A stretch of 40,608 nt of DNA from CAZPMT01 sp964587655. Lineage in GTDB: Bacteria; Hydrogenedentota; Hydrogenedentia; Hydrogenedentales; SLHB01. The stretch covers positions 1 to 40,608 of the forward strand of contig CAZPMT010000039.1 of NCBI GenBank assembly GCA_964587655.1, given 5' to 3'. Shown piece after piece: positions 1 to 8,515 of the stretch (position 1 is the first letter of the stretch; each line of letters starts with the position of its first letter). The position numbers and the translations under genes were made by a program. The notes below the pieces were generated by a model, which was not told the origin of the DNA, made no database searches, and was given only the letters and a program-made list of their open reading frames with translations.

Positions 1-816
1 TTACGGGGGCACTGCGAACAGATCGCGGCGGGCCAGCGATAGAAGTGGACCTGTATGTTTCCGCCTCGCCACGGAACGGTGCGAAAGCGTGGCGCCACCG
101 TGTGGCCGGCGGGACAGGTCCGCGCGCCGGTGTCCGAATCCGTCACAATCTCCCCCTTGTGCCCATCGAAACGAACCCGTTTAGACTTGCGTCCATGACG
201 CATCTCCGGGTCGTGCACCGAGATGATCCGGTCTTTGGCGACCCCGGGTTTGATATGCGTCTGCCCGTTGTCGCGAACCTCGATGTCCTGGTCCGCCAAC
301 TGTTCGAGAAGCTGCATCGCTTCGCGCACGCCCTGCGCCGAGCCGCAACGCGATCCGCAAAACGAATCCGTCGATGCCAGCGACGAACGCGCCAGCGTAA
401 GCGCCCGCCGCGCGACACGTCTTCACGCTGCGCGAGAGAATCGCACGGCCCCGCTCATTGAGCAGAAGCTTGCCCCGGAACGTCTGTAACGTGAACTTCG
501 CACACAACCCCTCATGGTCCTCGACCCCCAACGCGGCCTTCCACCGCAGATCGTACTTGGCCCGCTCGATGGCCTCGTCATCAGACACCTTGTCGTACCA
601 CTGCAACAAAACCATCCGCATCATCCGCGAAGGCGGAACCGACTTCCGGCCGTTGTCCAAGACGTAGAACGACCGAAAATCCTCGTCCGGGTAAACTCGC
701 GGCCCTTCCGTCGCCAGCCACCCGTAGAAGGTGGTTCGACCAACGTAGTCCAAATGCTGGCAATCACCCCCGAATAGGTTTCCCTGTGCCGAGACTTCGC
801 CCATCATGGCCGCCAT
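1..816 (-). pseudogene. IS1182-type transposase, frameshifted and cut by the window edge
   Basis: The first ~150 codons read well as the N-terminal half of an IS1182/DUF772 transposase: an S-x-Q-G-N-LFGG start, the FRSFY segment, then LLQWYDKVSDDEAIERAKYD and the KFTLQTFRGKLL segment. Near positions 330-380 the coherent reading moves to another minus-strand frame, where REAMQLLEQLADQDIEVRDN, DRIISVHDPEMRHGRKSK and later TCPAGHTVAPRF continue the family pattern to position 1. So one indel has split the gene, unless programmed frameshifting is used. The start is placed at the ATG at 816, just after a GGAGGG; an ATG at 807 is equally possible, and an upstream in-frame extension to 864 is less likely. 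The catalytic C-terminus lies outside the window. The element sits directly behind the stop codon of the ABC permease at 895, so it may have replaced downstream genes of that operon (inference). Confidence 0.8.
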
Positions 817-851
817 ACCCTCCGTTCGTGAGTGTATAGTAGCAGATATGT

Positions 852-871
852 ATTTATATGTCAATATAAAT
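852..871. repeat. AT-rich perfect inverted repeat upstream of the transposase
   Basis: ATTTATAT, a GTCA spacer, then ATATAAAT form a perfect 8-bp inverted repeat in otherwise GC-rich DNA. It lies about 36-55 bp upstream of the transposase start and 24 bp from the permease stop. It could be the transposase promoter/operator or part of the insertion-sequence end; the sequence alone does not decide. Confidence 0.5.
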
Positions 872-894
872 GTTCAGGGTTTCTGGCCGGACCT

Positions 895-2007
895 CTAGCT
901 GAGCGTCTTGCGGAAGCGGAGGGCGCTTATGGTGAGGACGGTGAAGCCTATGCCGACGAGTGTGGCGGCCGAGTGCCAGAGATCGTAGAAGCCGGCGCCG
1001 CGGATGATGATGCCGCGCAGGATCCGGATGTAGTAGGTCAGGGGGATGCCTTGTGCGATGATGTAGATGGGCATGGGCATGGTCTCCTGGGGAAAGACGA
1101 AGCCGGAGAGCAGCACCGACGGCAGTACTATGAGGAATGCGAGTTGAACGGCCTGGATCTGGGTGCTGGCGAAGGTGGAAACCAGAAGGCCGAGTCCCAA
1201 CGCGGTGAAGAGGAACGGCACCGAGAAGGCGGCGAGCAGTCCGAGGCTTCCCGCGATAGGAACGCCGAACAGGAAGCGCATGAGGCACAGCACGAGACTG
1301 GTCTCGGCAGCGCCGATGACGAAGAACGGCACGAGCTTTCCGATCATGAGGCCGAAACGCGATACCGGGGTGACCATGAGCTGTTCGAGTGTCCCGTTTT
1401 CCTTTTCGCGGACGATGGCGAAGGCCGTAAGGATCATGGTCACGAGTTGCATTACCAGCCCGACTAGGCCCGGCACCATGAAGTTGACGGTCTTCATGTC
1501 GGGGTTGAACATGACGCGCGGGCGCGCCTCCATCGGCAGACTCGAGGTGCCGACCGTCGATCTCACGATTTCCAGCGAGGTCCGGAGCGCGATCGCGTTT
1601 GTCACGTTCAGGGCCTGCATGGCGACGCTCGAGTTGCTGCCGTCGATGAGCACCTGGATCGTGGCCTTGCGCCCCGTAAGCAGATTGTCGGTGTAGTCGG
1701 GGGGGATCTTGATCCCGACCTGCGCGTCTCCTCGTATGATGGACTCAGTGAGCGCGTCATCGGAGAAGACGGAGCCTGTGACATCGAAGTAACCCGAATT
1801 TCGGAAGGCGTCCAGCAGGTCGCGGCTGTGCTCGCGCCCGTCGAGATTGTAAACGACGGTGGGAATGTGTTTGATGTCGAGGTCGATCGCGTAGCCGAAC
1901 ACAGTAAGCTGGATGCTCGGGATGAGCAACATCAGGAAAAGCGTTTTCGAGTCGCGCAGGACGTGGATCGTCTCTTTGTAGACGATTGATGTCAATCCTC
2001 GAAACAT
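895..2007 (-). CDS. ABC-2 type transporter permease (YbhR/YhhJ/DrrB-like)
   Basis: This 370-residue protein is the membrane subunit of an efflux-type ABC transporter. A first membrane segment at about residues 22-42 is followed by a large extracytoplasmic domain to about 180, then five hydrophobic segments. The conserved cytoplasmic motif REKENGTLEQLMVTP lies near residues 195-210, typical of ABC2_membrane permeases. The open frame extends upstream to 2250, but that extension is arginine-rich, antisense-like sequence inside the ATPase gene; the ATG at 2007 begins MFRGLTSIVYKE and follows the ATPase stop by 5 bp, so it is the likely start. It is last in a three-gene operon with the HlyD adaptor and ATPase. 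E. coli ybhGFSR has two permeases; only one is visible here, and a transposase remnant lies immediately downstream. Substrate unknown. Confidence 0.9.
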   Translation of the reverse strand: MFRGLTSIVYKETIHVLRDSKTLFLMLLIPSIQLTVFGYAIDLDIKHIPTVVYNLDGREHSRDLLDAFRNSGYFDVTGSVFSDDALTESIIRGDAQVGIKIPPDYTDNLLTGRKATIQVLIDGSNSSVAMQALNVTNAIALRTSLEIVRSTVGTSSLPMEARPRVMFNPDMKTVNFMVPGLVGLVMQLVTMILTAFAIVREKENGTLEQLMVTPVSRFGLMIGKLVPFFVIGAAETSLVLCLMRFLFGVPIAGSLGLLAAFSVPFLFTALGLGLLVSTFASTQIQAVQLAFLIVLPSVLLSGFVFPQETMPMPIYIIAQGIPLTYYIRILRGIIIRGAGFYDLWHSAATLVGIGFTVLTISALRFRKTLS

Positions 2008-2012
2008 GCTTT

Positions 2013-2963
2013 TCAGGCTCCGTTGCGCGCGGCCTCGCGGCTGCGCGTCAATGTTACGAAAACGTCCTCGAGCGTCGGCGGGATCGGGTATACCTCCGGC
2101 GATTCGAATCCGCCTTCGGCCAAGTCGCTGGCGATCCGGTTCTCGCCGCCCCGCTCGACAAGCGCGTGCAGACTGTCGGCGAAAATCGTGGCGTCGCGGA
2201 CGTACGGAAACGTGTTCAGATGGCGCATGGCGTTCGCCAGCCTCGGGCACCGCACCTCGAGGCGCACGGTGCCTTCGGGCGAGACTTCCGGCACTTGTTT
2301 CAACTCATTCGGCGTGCCGCAGATGATCAGCTTCGAGTAGTAAATGTATCCAACGTGACTGCACCGCTCGGCTTCGTCCATGTAGTGCGTGGTGACGAAG
2401 AAGGTGCTGCCTTGTCCGGCGAGGTCGAACAGGAGGTTCCACAAATCGCGCCGCGCAACCGGATCAATGCCCGCCGTCGGCTCGTCGAGAAACATCATGC
2501 GGGGCTGGTGCACCAGCGCGCACGCGAGCGCCAGCCGCTGCTTCCAGCCGCCGGACAATTCGCTCGCGAGCCGCTTGCGGTACTCGCCGATTCCTACGAT
2601 CGAGATGACGTCGTCGATCCGTTGCGTCCGCTCGTGACGCGGGATGCCGTATACGCGGGCGTAGAAGCGAAGGTTCTCCATCACCGTGAGATCGGTGTAG
2701 AGGCTGAACTTCTGGGACATGTAGCCGATGCTTTGCTTGACGAGTTCGCTCTCGTGGAACGTGTCGTACCCCATGACGGTCGCGCGTCCGGCGCTCGGAC
2801 GCAGCAGGCCGCACAGCATGCGGATGAGGGTTGTCTTGCCGGAGCCGTTCGGTCCGAGAAAGCCGAAGATATCGCCCTTCTCGATCTCGAGGTTGACGTT
2901 GTCGACGGCCGTGAAGTGGCCGAACCGGCGCGTCAGCCCATCGGCGACGATGACCGAAGGCAT
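2013..2963 (-). CDS. ABC transporter ATPase (YbhF/DrrA-like)
   Basis: This 316-residue nucleotide-binding subunit energises the permease at 895-2007. Walker A GPNGSGKT is at about residues 37-44, the Q-loop glutamine in YMSQ near 84, the signature LSGGWKQR near 136-143, Walker B MMFLDEPTAGID from about 156, and the switch histidine in TTHYMDEAE near 193. The C-terminal ~90 residues are the accessory domain common in DrrA-type ATPases, ending near a PPTLEDVFVTL motif. The start ATG overlaps the stop of the HlyD gene by one base (TAATG), which indicates translational coupling. HlyD plus DrrA-type ATPase plus ABC-2 permease suggests drug or lipid export across both membranes (family knowledge); the cargo cannot be read from sequence. 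Confidence 0.93.
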   Translation of the reverse strand: MPSVIVADGLTRRFGHFTAVDNVNLEIEKGDIFGFLGPNGSGKTTLIRMLCGLLRPSAGRATVMGYDTFHESELVKQSIGYMSQKFSLYTDLTVMENLRFYARVYGIPRHERTQRIDDVISIVGIGEYRKRLASELSGGWKQRLALACALVHQPRMMFLDEPTAGIDPVARRDLWNLLFDLAGQGSTFFVTTHYMDEAERCSHVGYIYYSKLIICGTPNELKQVPEVSPEGTVRLEVRCPRLANAMRHLNTFPYVRDATIFADSLHALVERGGENRIASDLAEGGFESPEVYPIPPTLEDVFVTLTRSREAARNGA

Positions 2964-4108
2964 TAGGATCTCTCCGGCGTTGCAGATGTCTGCGCAATTG
3001 GGGCGGTCTTCGGGAAATGCGCGATGACCGTCATGCCGGCCCGGAGGCGTCCGCCGGACGAATCGAGCTTGAGCTTGACGCCGAACACCTGTTGCACGCG
3101 TTCCTCTTTTGTCTGGAGATTGCGGGGCGTGAATTCCCCTTGCGTGGCGATCTGAACGACCGTGGCTTCGAACTTCTGATCGCCGTGGGCATCGGCCGTG
3201 AGTTCGACCTTCTGATCGAGACGCAGTTGGCCAAGCATCAGCGCACTCACGTAGACGTAGAGCTTCAGATCGTCCGGGTCTGCGATGGTGGCCACCGCGC
3301 CTGGCTTCACAATATCGCCGGAATGCAGGTCGAGGGATTCAACCACGCCGTCGCGCGGCGCCTTGACGATCATCTCGTCCATTGTCACCCGTGCGCGCTT
3401 GAGATCCGCGTCCGCCGCGTCACGCACTGCGCGCGCAACGTCGATGTCCTCGCGCCTGGCGCCGTTCTTGAGCAAGTCGAGGGCCGCGGCAGCCTGTTGG
3501 AATGCCGCCTTGGCCATGTTGATCTCTTCGGCGCGAGCACCCTCGACGGCGATGCCCTGCTTCTCCTGCGCGGCCTTATACTGCGCCTCGGCGGCATCGA
3601 GCCCGTGCTTCGCCTGATCATAGGCCTGCTGCGAGACGGCGCTGCTCTGGCGCAGCTTCTCGATGCGCGCGAATTCCGTCTGGGCCTCGTCCCGCTGCGC
3701 GCGGGCGGCGTCGGTCATGGCGGCCGCACCCTTGACTTCCTGCGTGCGGAAGCCCTTCTGAGCCATGCGGTACTGCTCTTCCGCGCGGACGGCCGCGGCT
3801 TCGGCTTGGCGGATCTCCTCAGGCCTGGCGCCGGTTTCGATCTTTGCGAGCGTAGCCTGCGCCTGCGCGAGGCGGGCCTCAGCGGACGCAACGAGCGCTT
3901 CCGCTTCCGTGGATTCGAGCCGGATAAGCACGTCGCCCTGCTTGACTGAGTCGCCTTCGCGAACGGGCACCTCGCTCACGCGCCCGCCGATGCGCGATCC
4001 CACGGCAACCGTCACGGCCTCGATCTGGCCCGTCACGTTAAGGAGATTATCGTCGTCGTTCGTGCACCCGACGATGATCAGCAGACTAAGAAGACACAGG
4101 CGTTTCAT
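2963..4108 (-). CDS. HlyD-family periplasmic adaptor lipoprotein (YbhG-like)
   Basis: This 381-residue membrane-fusion protein would bridge the inner-membrane ABC pump to an outer-membrane channel. The N-terminus is a short lipoprotein signal with lipobox IVGC, so Cys15 is the predicted lipidation site. A biotinyl-lipoyl half-motif (GRVSEVPVREGDSVKQGDVL) comes first, followed by a long alanine/glutamate/glutamine-rich coiled-coil hairpin from about residue 70 to 250. The second lipoyl half (APRDGVVESLDLHSGDIVKPG) and a beta-barrel domain complete the usual order. It is the first gene of the operon and is coupled to the ATPase by a one-base overlap. About 150 bp separate it from the next upstream gene, which probably holds the promoter; I saw no convincing one. 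Confidence 0.92.
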   Translation of the reverse strand: MKRLCLLSLLIIVGCTNDDDNLLNVTGQIEAVTVAVGSRIGGRVSEVPVREGDSVKQGDVLIRLESTEAEALVASAEARLAQAQATLAKIETGARPEEIRQAEAAAVRAEEQYRMAQKGFRTQEVKGAAAMTDAARAQRDEAQTEFARIEKLRQSSAVSQQAYDQAKHGLDAAEAQYKAAQEKQGIAVEGARAEEINMAKAAFQQAAAALDLLKNGARREDIDVARAVRDAADADLKRARVTMDEMIVKAPRDGVVESLDLHSGDIVKPGAVATIADPDDLKLYVYVSALMLGQLRLDQKVELTADAHGDQKFEATVVQIATQGEFTPRNLQTKEERVQQVFGVKLKLDSSGGRLRAGMTVIAHFPKTAPIAQTSATPERS

Positions 4109-4258
4109 ACTGCTCCCCGTTGGTAGTTCGGCACATTCTATCGGTCGCCGCCATGCAAAACAAGCGGTCGGTCAGAATCGAGATGCGTTCTGATTGAGGA
4201 TGCGAGATTCGAACACCAGCGGGACCTTTGTCAGTGTACCAGCGCAGATACCTGCGGC

Positions 4259-4810
4259 TCAGAAGAGAAGTGTTTGCGTCGAAGACCGCTTATCAAGAGT
4301 ACCGAGAGATCTGGCAACCGCGCAGGCGTGAAGCTCAGGCTTGCCTCCCTCGAATGCCATGAGTCTGGCAAGGTCACTCGCTGTCCTCACGTTATAGAAC
4401 TCTTTCAGGTGAGCAAGATACACGACAACTGTCTTGCGCTGGTCGACGAGTCGTCGGATGTTCTCGAGTGTACCGCGGCTTCTGGCGTCCCAAATCATGA
4501 AACCAACTGTCGCTTCATCCGCCATCGCGGCGTCTTTCATTGAGTAGTAGGCGAAGCCCTTCTGCATAGGCTCTGCGGCAATTTCCTGAATCGGCCATTT
4601 CCCCAAGTTGTTCCGGCAGGCCCCTTTCATGCAGAACACAGTTACTCTCCGATAGCCGCTATCTCCGAAGTACCGTTGAACAGCCTTGTCAACGCCGTTT
4701 GCATCCCCAACGATGACAGACAACCCTTTTTCCACAATGTGATCCAGCCGGATGCGGACATCCTCCGACAACCGCGTAATTCTCCTTGAGCCGCCGATAA
4801 AGACTTTCAC
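4259..4810 (-). CDS. SLOG-fold protein (DprA/YspA-like nucleotide-binding)
   Basis: This 183-residue protein begins MKVFIGGSRR, with an SVIVGDANGVDKAVQ segment at about residues 31-45. That pairing of a GGSR strand-turn with a G-D-A-x-G-x-D loop is the pattern of SLOG/Rossmann-like nucleotide-binding proteins (DprA, YspA/DUF2493, LOG). Later, FMIWDARSRGTLENI and VVVYL resemble the second SLOG half, where an exposed D-x-x-S-x-GT loop contacts ligand. The start is GTG at 4810, whose G is also the last base of the TAG stop of the phosphoribosyltransferase upstream, so the two are translationally coupled. GC content is visibly lower than in the flanking ABC genes. Molecular function unknown; nucleotide or nucleotide-derivative binding is family-based inference. 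Confidence 0.75.
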   Translation of the reverse strand: MKVFIGGSRRITRLSEDVRIRLDHIVEKGLSVIVGDANGVDKAVQRYFGDSGYRRVTVFCMKGACRNNLGKWPIQEIAAEPMQKGFAYYSMKDAAMADEATVGFMIWDARSRGTLENIRRLVDQRKTVVVYLAHLKEFYNVRTASDLARLMAFEGGKPELHACAVARSLGTLDKRSSTQTLLF

Positions 4811-5403
4811 TATCTGTTTCCTCGTGTACGCGTCAGCGCAAGGGCAAAGACTGCCGAAACCTTAGCTTCATCATAAAGGGCTGTCGCCACGGCGTTCATT
4901 GTGGCCCCGGACCGATACAAGTCATCGAAGAGAAGTACTCGGCGTCCATCGACACGCGATGCGCAAACTCTGAATGCTCCATCAAGAAGCTTCAAACGCT
5001 GATCATAGTCAAGCACATTCTTCAGTTCCGCAGTCATCTTGCATTTAGTGATACAGTTGTTCCCCAACTCAACACCGATCTGGTTGCAGATCAGTTCCGC
5101 CAATACCAGGACGGGCGGGCGAGACCTGCGTGAACGAGATGGCGGCACAGGGACGATCAGATCAATCCCTGGACTCCACTTGCGGATAAAATGGGCCGCC
5201 GTTTCAGCCAGTTCCTTCTCGACGGACGAGTCAGAGTTGTACTTGAACCGATAAAGAAGGTCCCCAATTGCAGAGCGCCTGTTATCGAATTGCGGATGGC
5301 CGAACTCATCGTCACCAATATAGGTGCTCGATACGGTGTGGAGGTCGAGAGCGAATCCGTCTTGCCACCTGCCTTGGATATGGATGGGGTGAATCGCAAC
5401 CAC
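4810..5403 (-). CDS. ComF-like phosphoribosyltransferase
   Basis: This 197-residue type I phosphoribosyltransferase carries the PRPP-binding motif VLLFDDLYRSGATM at about residues 156-169. It also has ComF-family landmarks: LLYRFKY near 49-55 and VPVPPSR near 85-90. The N-terminal zinc ribbon of classical ComFC is absent. A GTG start at 5403 is chosen because GGAGG lies 11 bases upstream. It overlaps the SLOG gene by one base, so the pair forms an operon. ComF and DprA are competence proteins elsewhere, and SLOG and PRTase domains also recur in proposed nucleotide-centred conflict systems, so either a processing or a defence role is possible (inference). Sampled 60-base lines in this unit are about 42-53% GC, against about 65% in the neighbouring efflux operon. 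Confidence 0.82.
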   Translation of the reverse strand: MVAIHPIHIQGRWQDGFALDLHTVSSTYIGDDEFGHPQFDNRRSAIGDLLYRFKYNSDSSVEKELAETAAHFIRKWSPGIDLIVPVPPSRSRRSRPPVLVLAELICNQIGVELGNNCITKCKMTAELKNVLDYDQRLKLLDGAFRVCASRVDGRRVLLFDDLYRSGATMNAVATALYDEAKVSAVFALALTRTRGNR

Positions 5404-5459
5404 CTGGCTTCTTGCCTCCGCGTTGGCGCCGGTCTCTCTTGAACACCGATGGAAGATGA

Positions 5460-5476
5460 AGGATATCTACTATCCT
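5460..5476. promoter_or_regulatory. Small inverted repeat upstream of the phosphoribosyltransferase operon
   Basis: AGGATA, five bases, TATCCT form a 6-bp-arm palindrome about 57-73 bases before the GTG start of the phosphoribosyltransferase on the minus strand. Its position fits an operator overlapping the promoter, but no clear -35/-10 pair was identified and short palindromes arise by chance. Confidence 0.25.
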
Positions 5477-5574
5477 AACGGGCGGATTCCTCGCGATCAA
5501 ACCGTTGCACTTCAGCAATCGCGCCGGGGCGGAGGCTCCGGCCGGTCGCGAACCGTATTAGGGCTGCGGACGAA

Positions 5575-6660
5575 CTATTCGAGCAAGGTCTTCGGATCGC
5601 CGTGGAGCGGCGGGAGTGGGTGCGGCCGCACTAGGGCGCCGCCTTGTTCGTAGGATTCCATCACCGCCCAGGTGTATTCGAGAGCGGCTAAGGCGTCGCG
5701 CCCGGAGGCGCGAAGGTCCTCGAGCGGAACGCCGTTGGTGATGTCCTCGAGGAAGGCGTGAATGCGGCGAGGGAAGGTCTGGCCGAAATCGGTGATGCCG
5801 GAATCGAACACGACGGGTTCGCCGGGTTTATTCGCGGGCCAGTAGGTGACTTTTTCGATGCAGTTCTCGATGCAGAACGTGCCCTTTGTTCCGGCCACCT
5901 CGAGGCTCCACCACCCGCCCAGACCGTAGGCGGCGTCGCCGCGCTGGCTGAGCAGATAGCCCGCGGCCTCGTTCGCGAACCGGACGTGAATGCTGCACGT
6001 CGAGAGCATCGGATCGGCAGCGCGTTTGCGGAACCCGGGCCGGCTCACGAAGGCTTGGACGTGGGTGATATCGCCGCAGAAATACCGCATCACGCTGAGC
6101 GGATGCGACATGAACGCCTTGAGGTGCGCATAGGGGAATCCCTTGAAGCGCGAAGATGTCGTCGGCGAGTAAGCTTCCTCGCCGGCGGAAAACCCCATCT
6201 TGTGCAGGCAGTAGATCAACTCGCCGACTTGACCGGCATCCATGTATTCCCTCGCTTTTTCGGCGGGGGGCGTGAAGTAATGGTTCAAGTTGCAGCCGAG
6301 GTACACCTTCTTCTCGGCGGCCTTGGCGACCATCTGGCGCGCTTCGGTAACGTTGTTCGACAGGGGTTTCTCGACCAGGACGTTCTTTCCGGCTTCCATG
6401 GCCTCCATGGCCGGTTCGAAGTGCCAGCTTCCGTTCTCGAACCCGCCCGTGGTCACGTCAACGATATCGAGGTCTTCGTTGGCAAGCATGTCCTTCAGCG
6501 AGTAGTACGCCTTGACCTTATGCTTGGCAGCCTCCGCGTCCGCGCGCTCCTTGACGACATCGCACACCGCGACCAGTTTCGACAACGGGTCTTTGGAGTG
6601 ACAATCTAGGTGCTGCGACCCAATACCACGCATTCCGACCACGCCGACTTTGAGCGCCAT
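5575..6660 (-). CDS. Gfo/Idh/MocA family NAD(P)-dependent oxidoreductase
   Basis: This 361-residue cytosolic dehydrogenase has the N-terminal Rossmann loop GVVGMRGIG at residues 6-14, an acidic residue at the end of beta-2 (AVCD), and the family EKP motif at 97-99 (LVEKPLSNN), whose lysine is catalytic in relatives. The C-terminal half is the alpha/beta substrate domain. Substrates of the family are usually sugars, inositols or their derivatives; this member's is not identifiable. The ATG at 6660 follows AAGGAGG at good spacing. It stands alone between the phosphoribosyltransferase unit and the ABC cluster, about 66 bp downstream of the last ABC permease, so co-transcription with that cluster is possible. 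These enzymes are strongly expanded in Planctomycetota and Hydrogenedentota genomes. Confidence 0.9.
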   Translation of the reverse strand: MALKVGVVGMRGIGSQHLDCHSKDPLSKLVAVCDVVKERADAEAAKHKVKAYYSLKDMLANEDLDIVDVTTGGFENGSWHFEPAMEAMEAGKNVLVEKPLSNNVTEARQMVAKAAEKKVYLGCNLNHYFTPPAEKAREYMDAGQVGELIYCLHKMGFSAGEEAYSPTTSSRFKGFPYAHLKAFMSHPLSVMRYFCGDITHVQAFVSRPGFRKRAADPMLSTCSIHVRFANEAAGYLLSQRGDAAYGLGGWWSLEVAGTKGTFCIENCIEKVTYWPANKPGEPVVFDSGITDFGQTFPRRIHAFLEDITNGVPLEDLRASGRDALAALEYTWAVMESYEQGGALVRPHPLPPLHGDPKTLLE

Positions 6661-6726
6661 GTCACGAATCCTCCTTCATGCAACAACGCGGAGAGCATAT
6701 CAGGATTATGAGGGCGCGGCAAGTGG

Positions 6727-7575
6727 CTATCCCGCTACCGCGCGCGCGGCGGAGTATTCGCGCCAGCGGACGGCAAGGCAGGTGGCGCATATGAGGCAGC
6801 CGGTGATGATAAAGAGGCCGGCGAGGGCCTTTGGCCCGGCGATAAGCCACTGTTGTTTTTCGAATTCGCCGAGGGCGGTCTTGATCACGGCGTTCGAGCG
6901 TTGTGTCGCGAGTTTGGGCAGGAGGGCCAGGAGGTACTTTTCGATAGTGAGGAAGTCGACCATGCCGGGGATGTACAGGGCGATGCGCTGCCAGCCGAAA
7001 ATGAACATGATCCCGAAAATGATGGGGTGTTTGGTTGTGGCGCCGAGGAACATGGCGAACGCACCGTAGCCGAACAACGCCAGCACGGCCACGGCCCAGT
7101 ACTGAACCAGCAGGCGCTCCGTCTCGACGCTGAAAGCCAGGTTGCCGACCGACGTGCACGCGGCGAAGATCATGCCTATGGATACGACGATGATGGTCGA
7201 GGATATCATGAGATAGGACAAGAATCGTCCGAGCACGATTGCGCTGCGAGGAATCGGGCGCGTTAGTAGATAGGGCATGGTCTGGAGTTCCACGTCCTCC
7301 CCGATGAGCATGCAGCCAAAGAACAACGCCAGCAGCGGAGCGATGGCTTTGAGATACAGGACCTCGACCAGATTGACAAAGGTCCGGTTGCCGTCTTCCG
7401 CGAACGCCGTGTCGGAAAGGAACGCGAGCGCCAGGGGAATGAAAAGGGGGCTTAGGGATAGCGCCGCCGCGAGGATGATCCGCCGCCGGCGGAGCATCAT
7501 CAGCGTCGCATGACTAAAGGCGCCGGCCAGATATTGCGTGTATCTGACGCGGGGACGTGCGGCGTTCGCGCTCAT
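6727..7575 (-). CDS. ABC-2 type permease, second of a tandem pair
   Basis: This 282-residue integral membrane protein has about six hydrophobic segments (around residues 33-52, 76-92, 115-140, 160-180, 185-205 and 255-275). The motif CMLIGEDVELQTMPYLLTRPI, with its conserved E and the T-R-P turn between membrane segments, is typical of ABC-2 permeases of the NosY/YthQ kind. The ATG at 7575 is preceded by AAGGAG. It lies 22 bp downstream of the ATPase at 7598-8515, its likely partner. It is the last gene of the ATPase-permease-ATPase-permease series. The exported substrate is unknown. Confidence 0.88.
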   Translation of the reverse strand: MSANAARPRVRYTQYLAGAFSHATLMMLRRRRIILAAALSLSPLFIPLALAFLSDTAFAEDGNRTFVNLVEVLYLKAIAPLLALFFGCMLIGEDVELQTMPYLLTRPIPRSAIVLGRFLSYLMISSTIIVVSIGMIFAACTSVGNLAFSVETERLLVQYWAVAVLALFGYGAFAMFLGATTKHPIIFGIMFIFGWQRIALYIPGMVDFLTIEKYLLALLPKLATQRSNAVIKTALGEFEKQQWLIAGPKALAGLFIITGCLICATCLAVRWREYSAARAVAG

Positions 7576-7597
7576 CGGTTCTCCTTCAAATCGCCCT

Positions 7598-8515
7598 TCA
7601 CTTCACCAGATAGTTGAAAATGGACTGAAGATTATCGTCGGGACACGTAATGCCGGCGACATCAAGATGCTCGTTCAGGATGATGTCATTCAGCGTCGTG
7701 TAGAAACCGTTGGGATCGCTCGTGCGAATAGTCACGCGTCCGTCCGTGAACTCGACGTTCAGCGTTGACGGATTGCCGACGAAATGGGCTGCGAGGCGGT
7801 GCGGTTCGCGGCACGCGACGGTGACGGCGTGGGGATGCTCGTCGATCAGGTCGCGGATCTGATGCACGTCGCCCTCCGCCAGCACGCAACCGTTGTGGAG
7901 AAGGACCACCGTGTTCGTCACCCGCTCGACCTCGTACAGGATGTGGGTCGAGAAGATCACGGCGCGTCCCTGCTCGCCTAGACCGCGAATGAGGGCGAAA
8001 AGCTCTTCACGGCCTTCAGGGTCCAGACCGGACATGGGTTCATCGAGAAACAAGATGTCGGGATCCGTCGCGAGCGCCTGGGCGATCTTGATCCGCTGCC
8101 GCATGCCTTTGCTGTACTCGTTGATGAGGTCGTCCATTCGATGCGACATCCTGACCATTTCGCAGGCTTCCACGGCCTTCTTGCGCGCCGCCGCGGCGGT
8201 CATTCCCCAGAACCGGTTCATCCAGTAGACAAACTCGTAGCCGGTCATGTTCTCGTAGAACTTATCCGATTCGGGGCAGTATCCGATGCGGCGGAGCACG
8301 TCGAGGTTGTTCCGCGGCGCTTCCCCGAGGACGCGGAGTGTCCCGCGGCTCGGCGCATACAGGCCGAGGGCGAGTTTGATGAACGTGGTCTTGCCGGCCC
8401 CATTCGGGCCCAGCAGACCCGTGACGCCGGGGCCGATCTTCAGGAACAGGTTATTCACGGCGACGACTTCGCCAAACCATTTCGAGAGGCCGTTCGCTTC
8501 GATGATGAAACTCAT
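7598..8515 (-). CDS. ABC transporter ATPase, second of a tandem pair
   Basis: This 305-residue ATPase has Walker A GPNGAGKT at about residues 36-43, signature YSKGMRQRIKIA in place of canonical LSGGQ, Walker B ILFLDEPMSGLDP and H-loop STH. The K-G-M signature is usual in the CcmA/NatA group of exporters that pair with ABC-2 permeases. The open frame runs back to 8599, but the ATG at 8515 begins MSFIIEANGLSKWFG, matches family N-termini and overlaps the upstream permease stop as ATGA, so it is preferred. The C-terminal ~80 residues are an accessory domain. It probably works with the permease at 6727-7575, though swapping with the first pair cannot be excluded. Confidence 0.9.
   Translation of the reverse strand: MSFIIEANGLSKWFGEVVAVNNLFLKIGPGVTGLLGPNGAGKTTFIKLALGLYAPSRGTLRVLGEAPRNNLDVLRRIGYCPESDKFYENMTGYEFVYWMNRFWGMTAAAARKKAVEACEMVRMSHRMDDLINEYSKGMRQRIKIAQALATDPDILFLDEPMSGLDPEGREELFALIRGLGEQGRAVIFSTHILYEVERVTNTVVLLHNGCVLAEGDVHQIRDLIDEHPHAVTVACREPHRLAAHFVGNPSTLNVEFTDGRVTIRTSDPNGFYTTLNDIILNEHLDVAGITCPDDNLQSIFNYLVK

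Noticed and set aside
832..1467. Plus-strand acidic open frame opposite the ABC permease
   Set aside because: Glu/Gly/Asp-rich mirror of membrane segments, with no family or ribosome-binding site.
3017..3949. Plus-strand open frame opposite the HlyD gene
   Set aside because: Leucine/arginine-rich mirror of the HlyD coiled coil.
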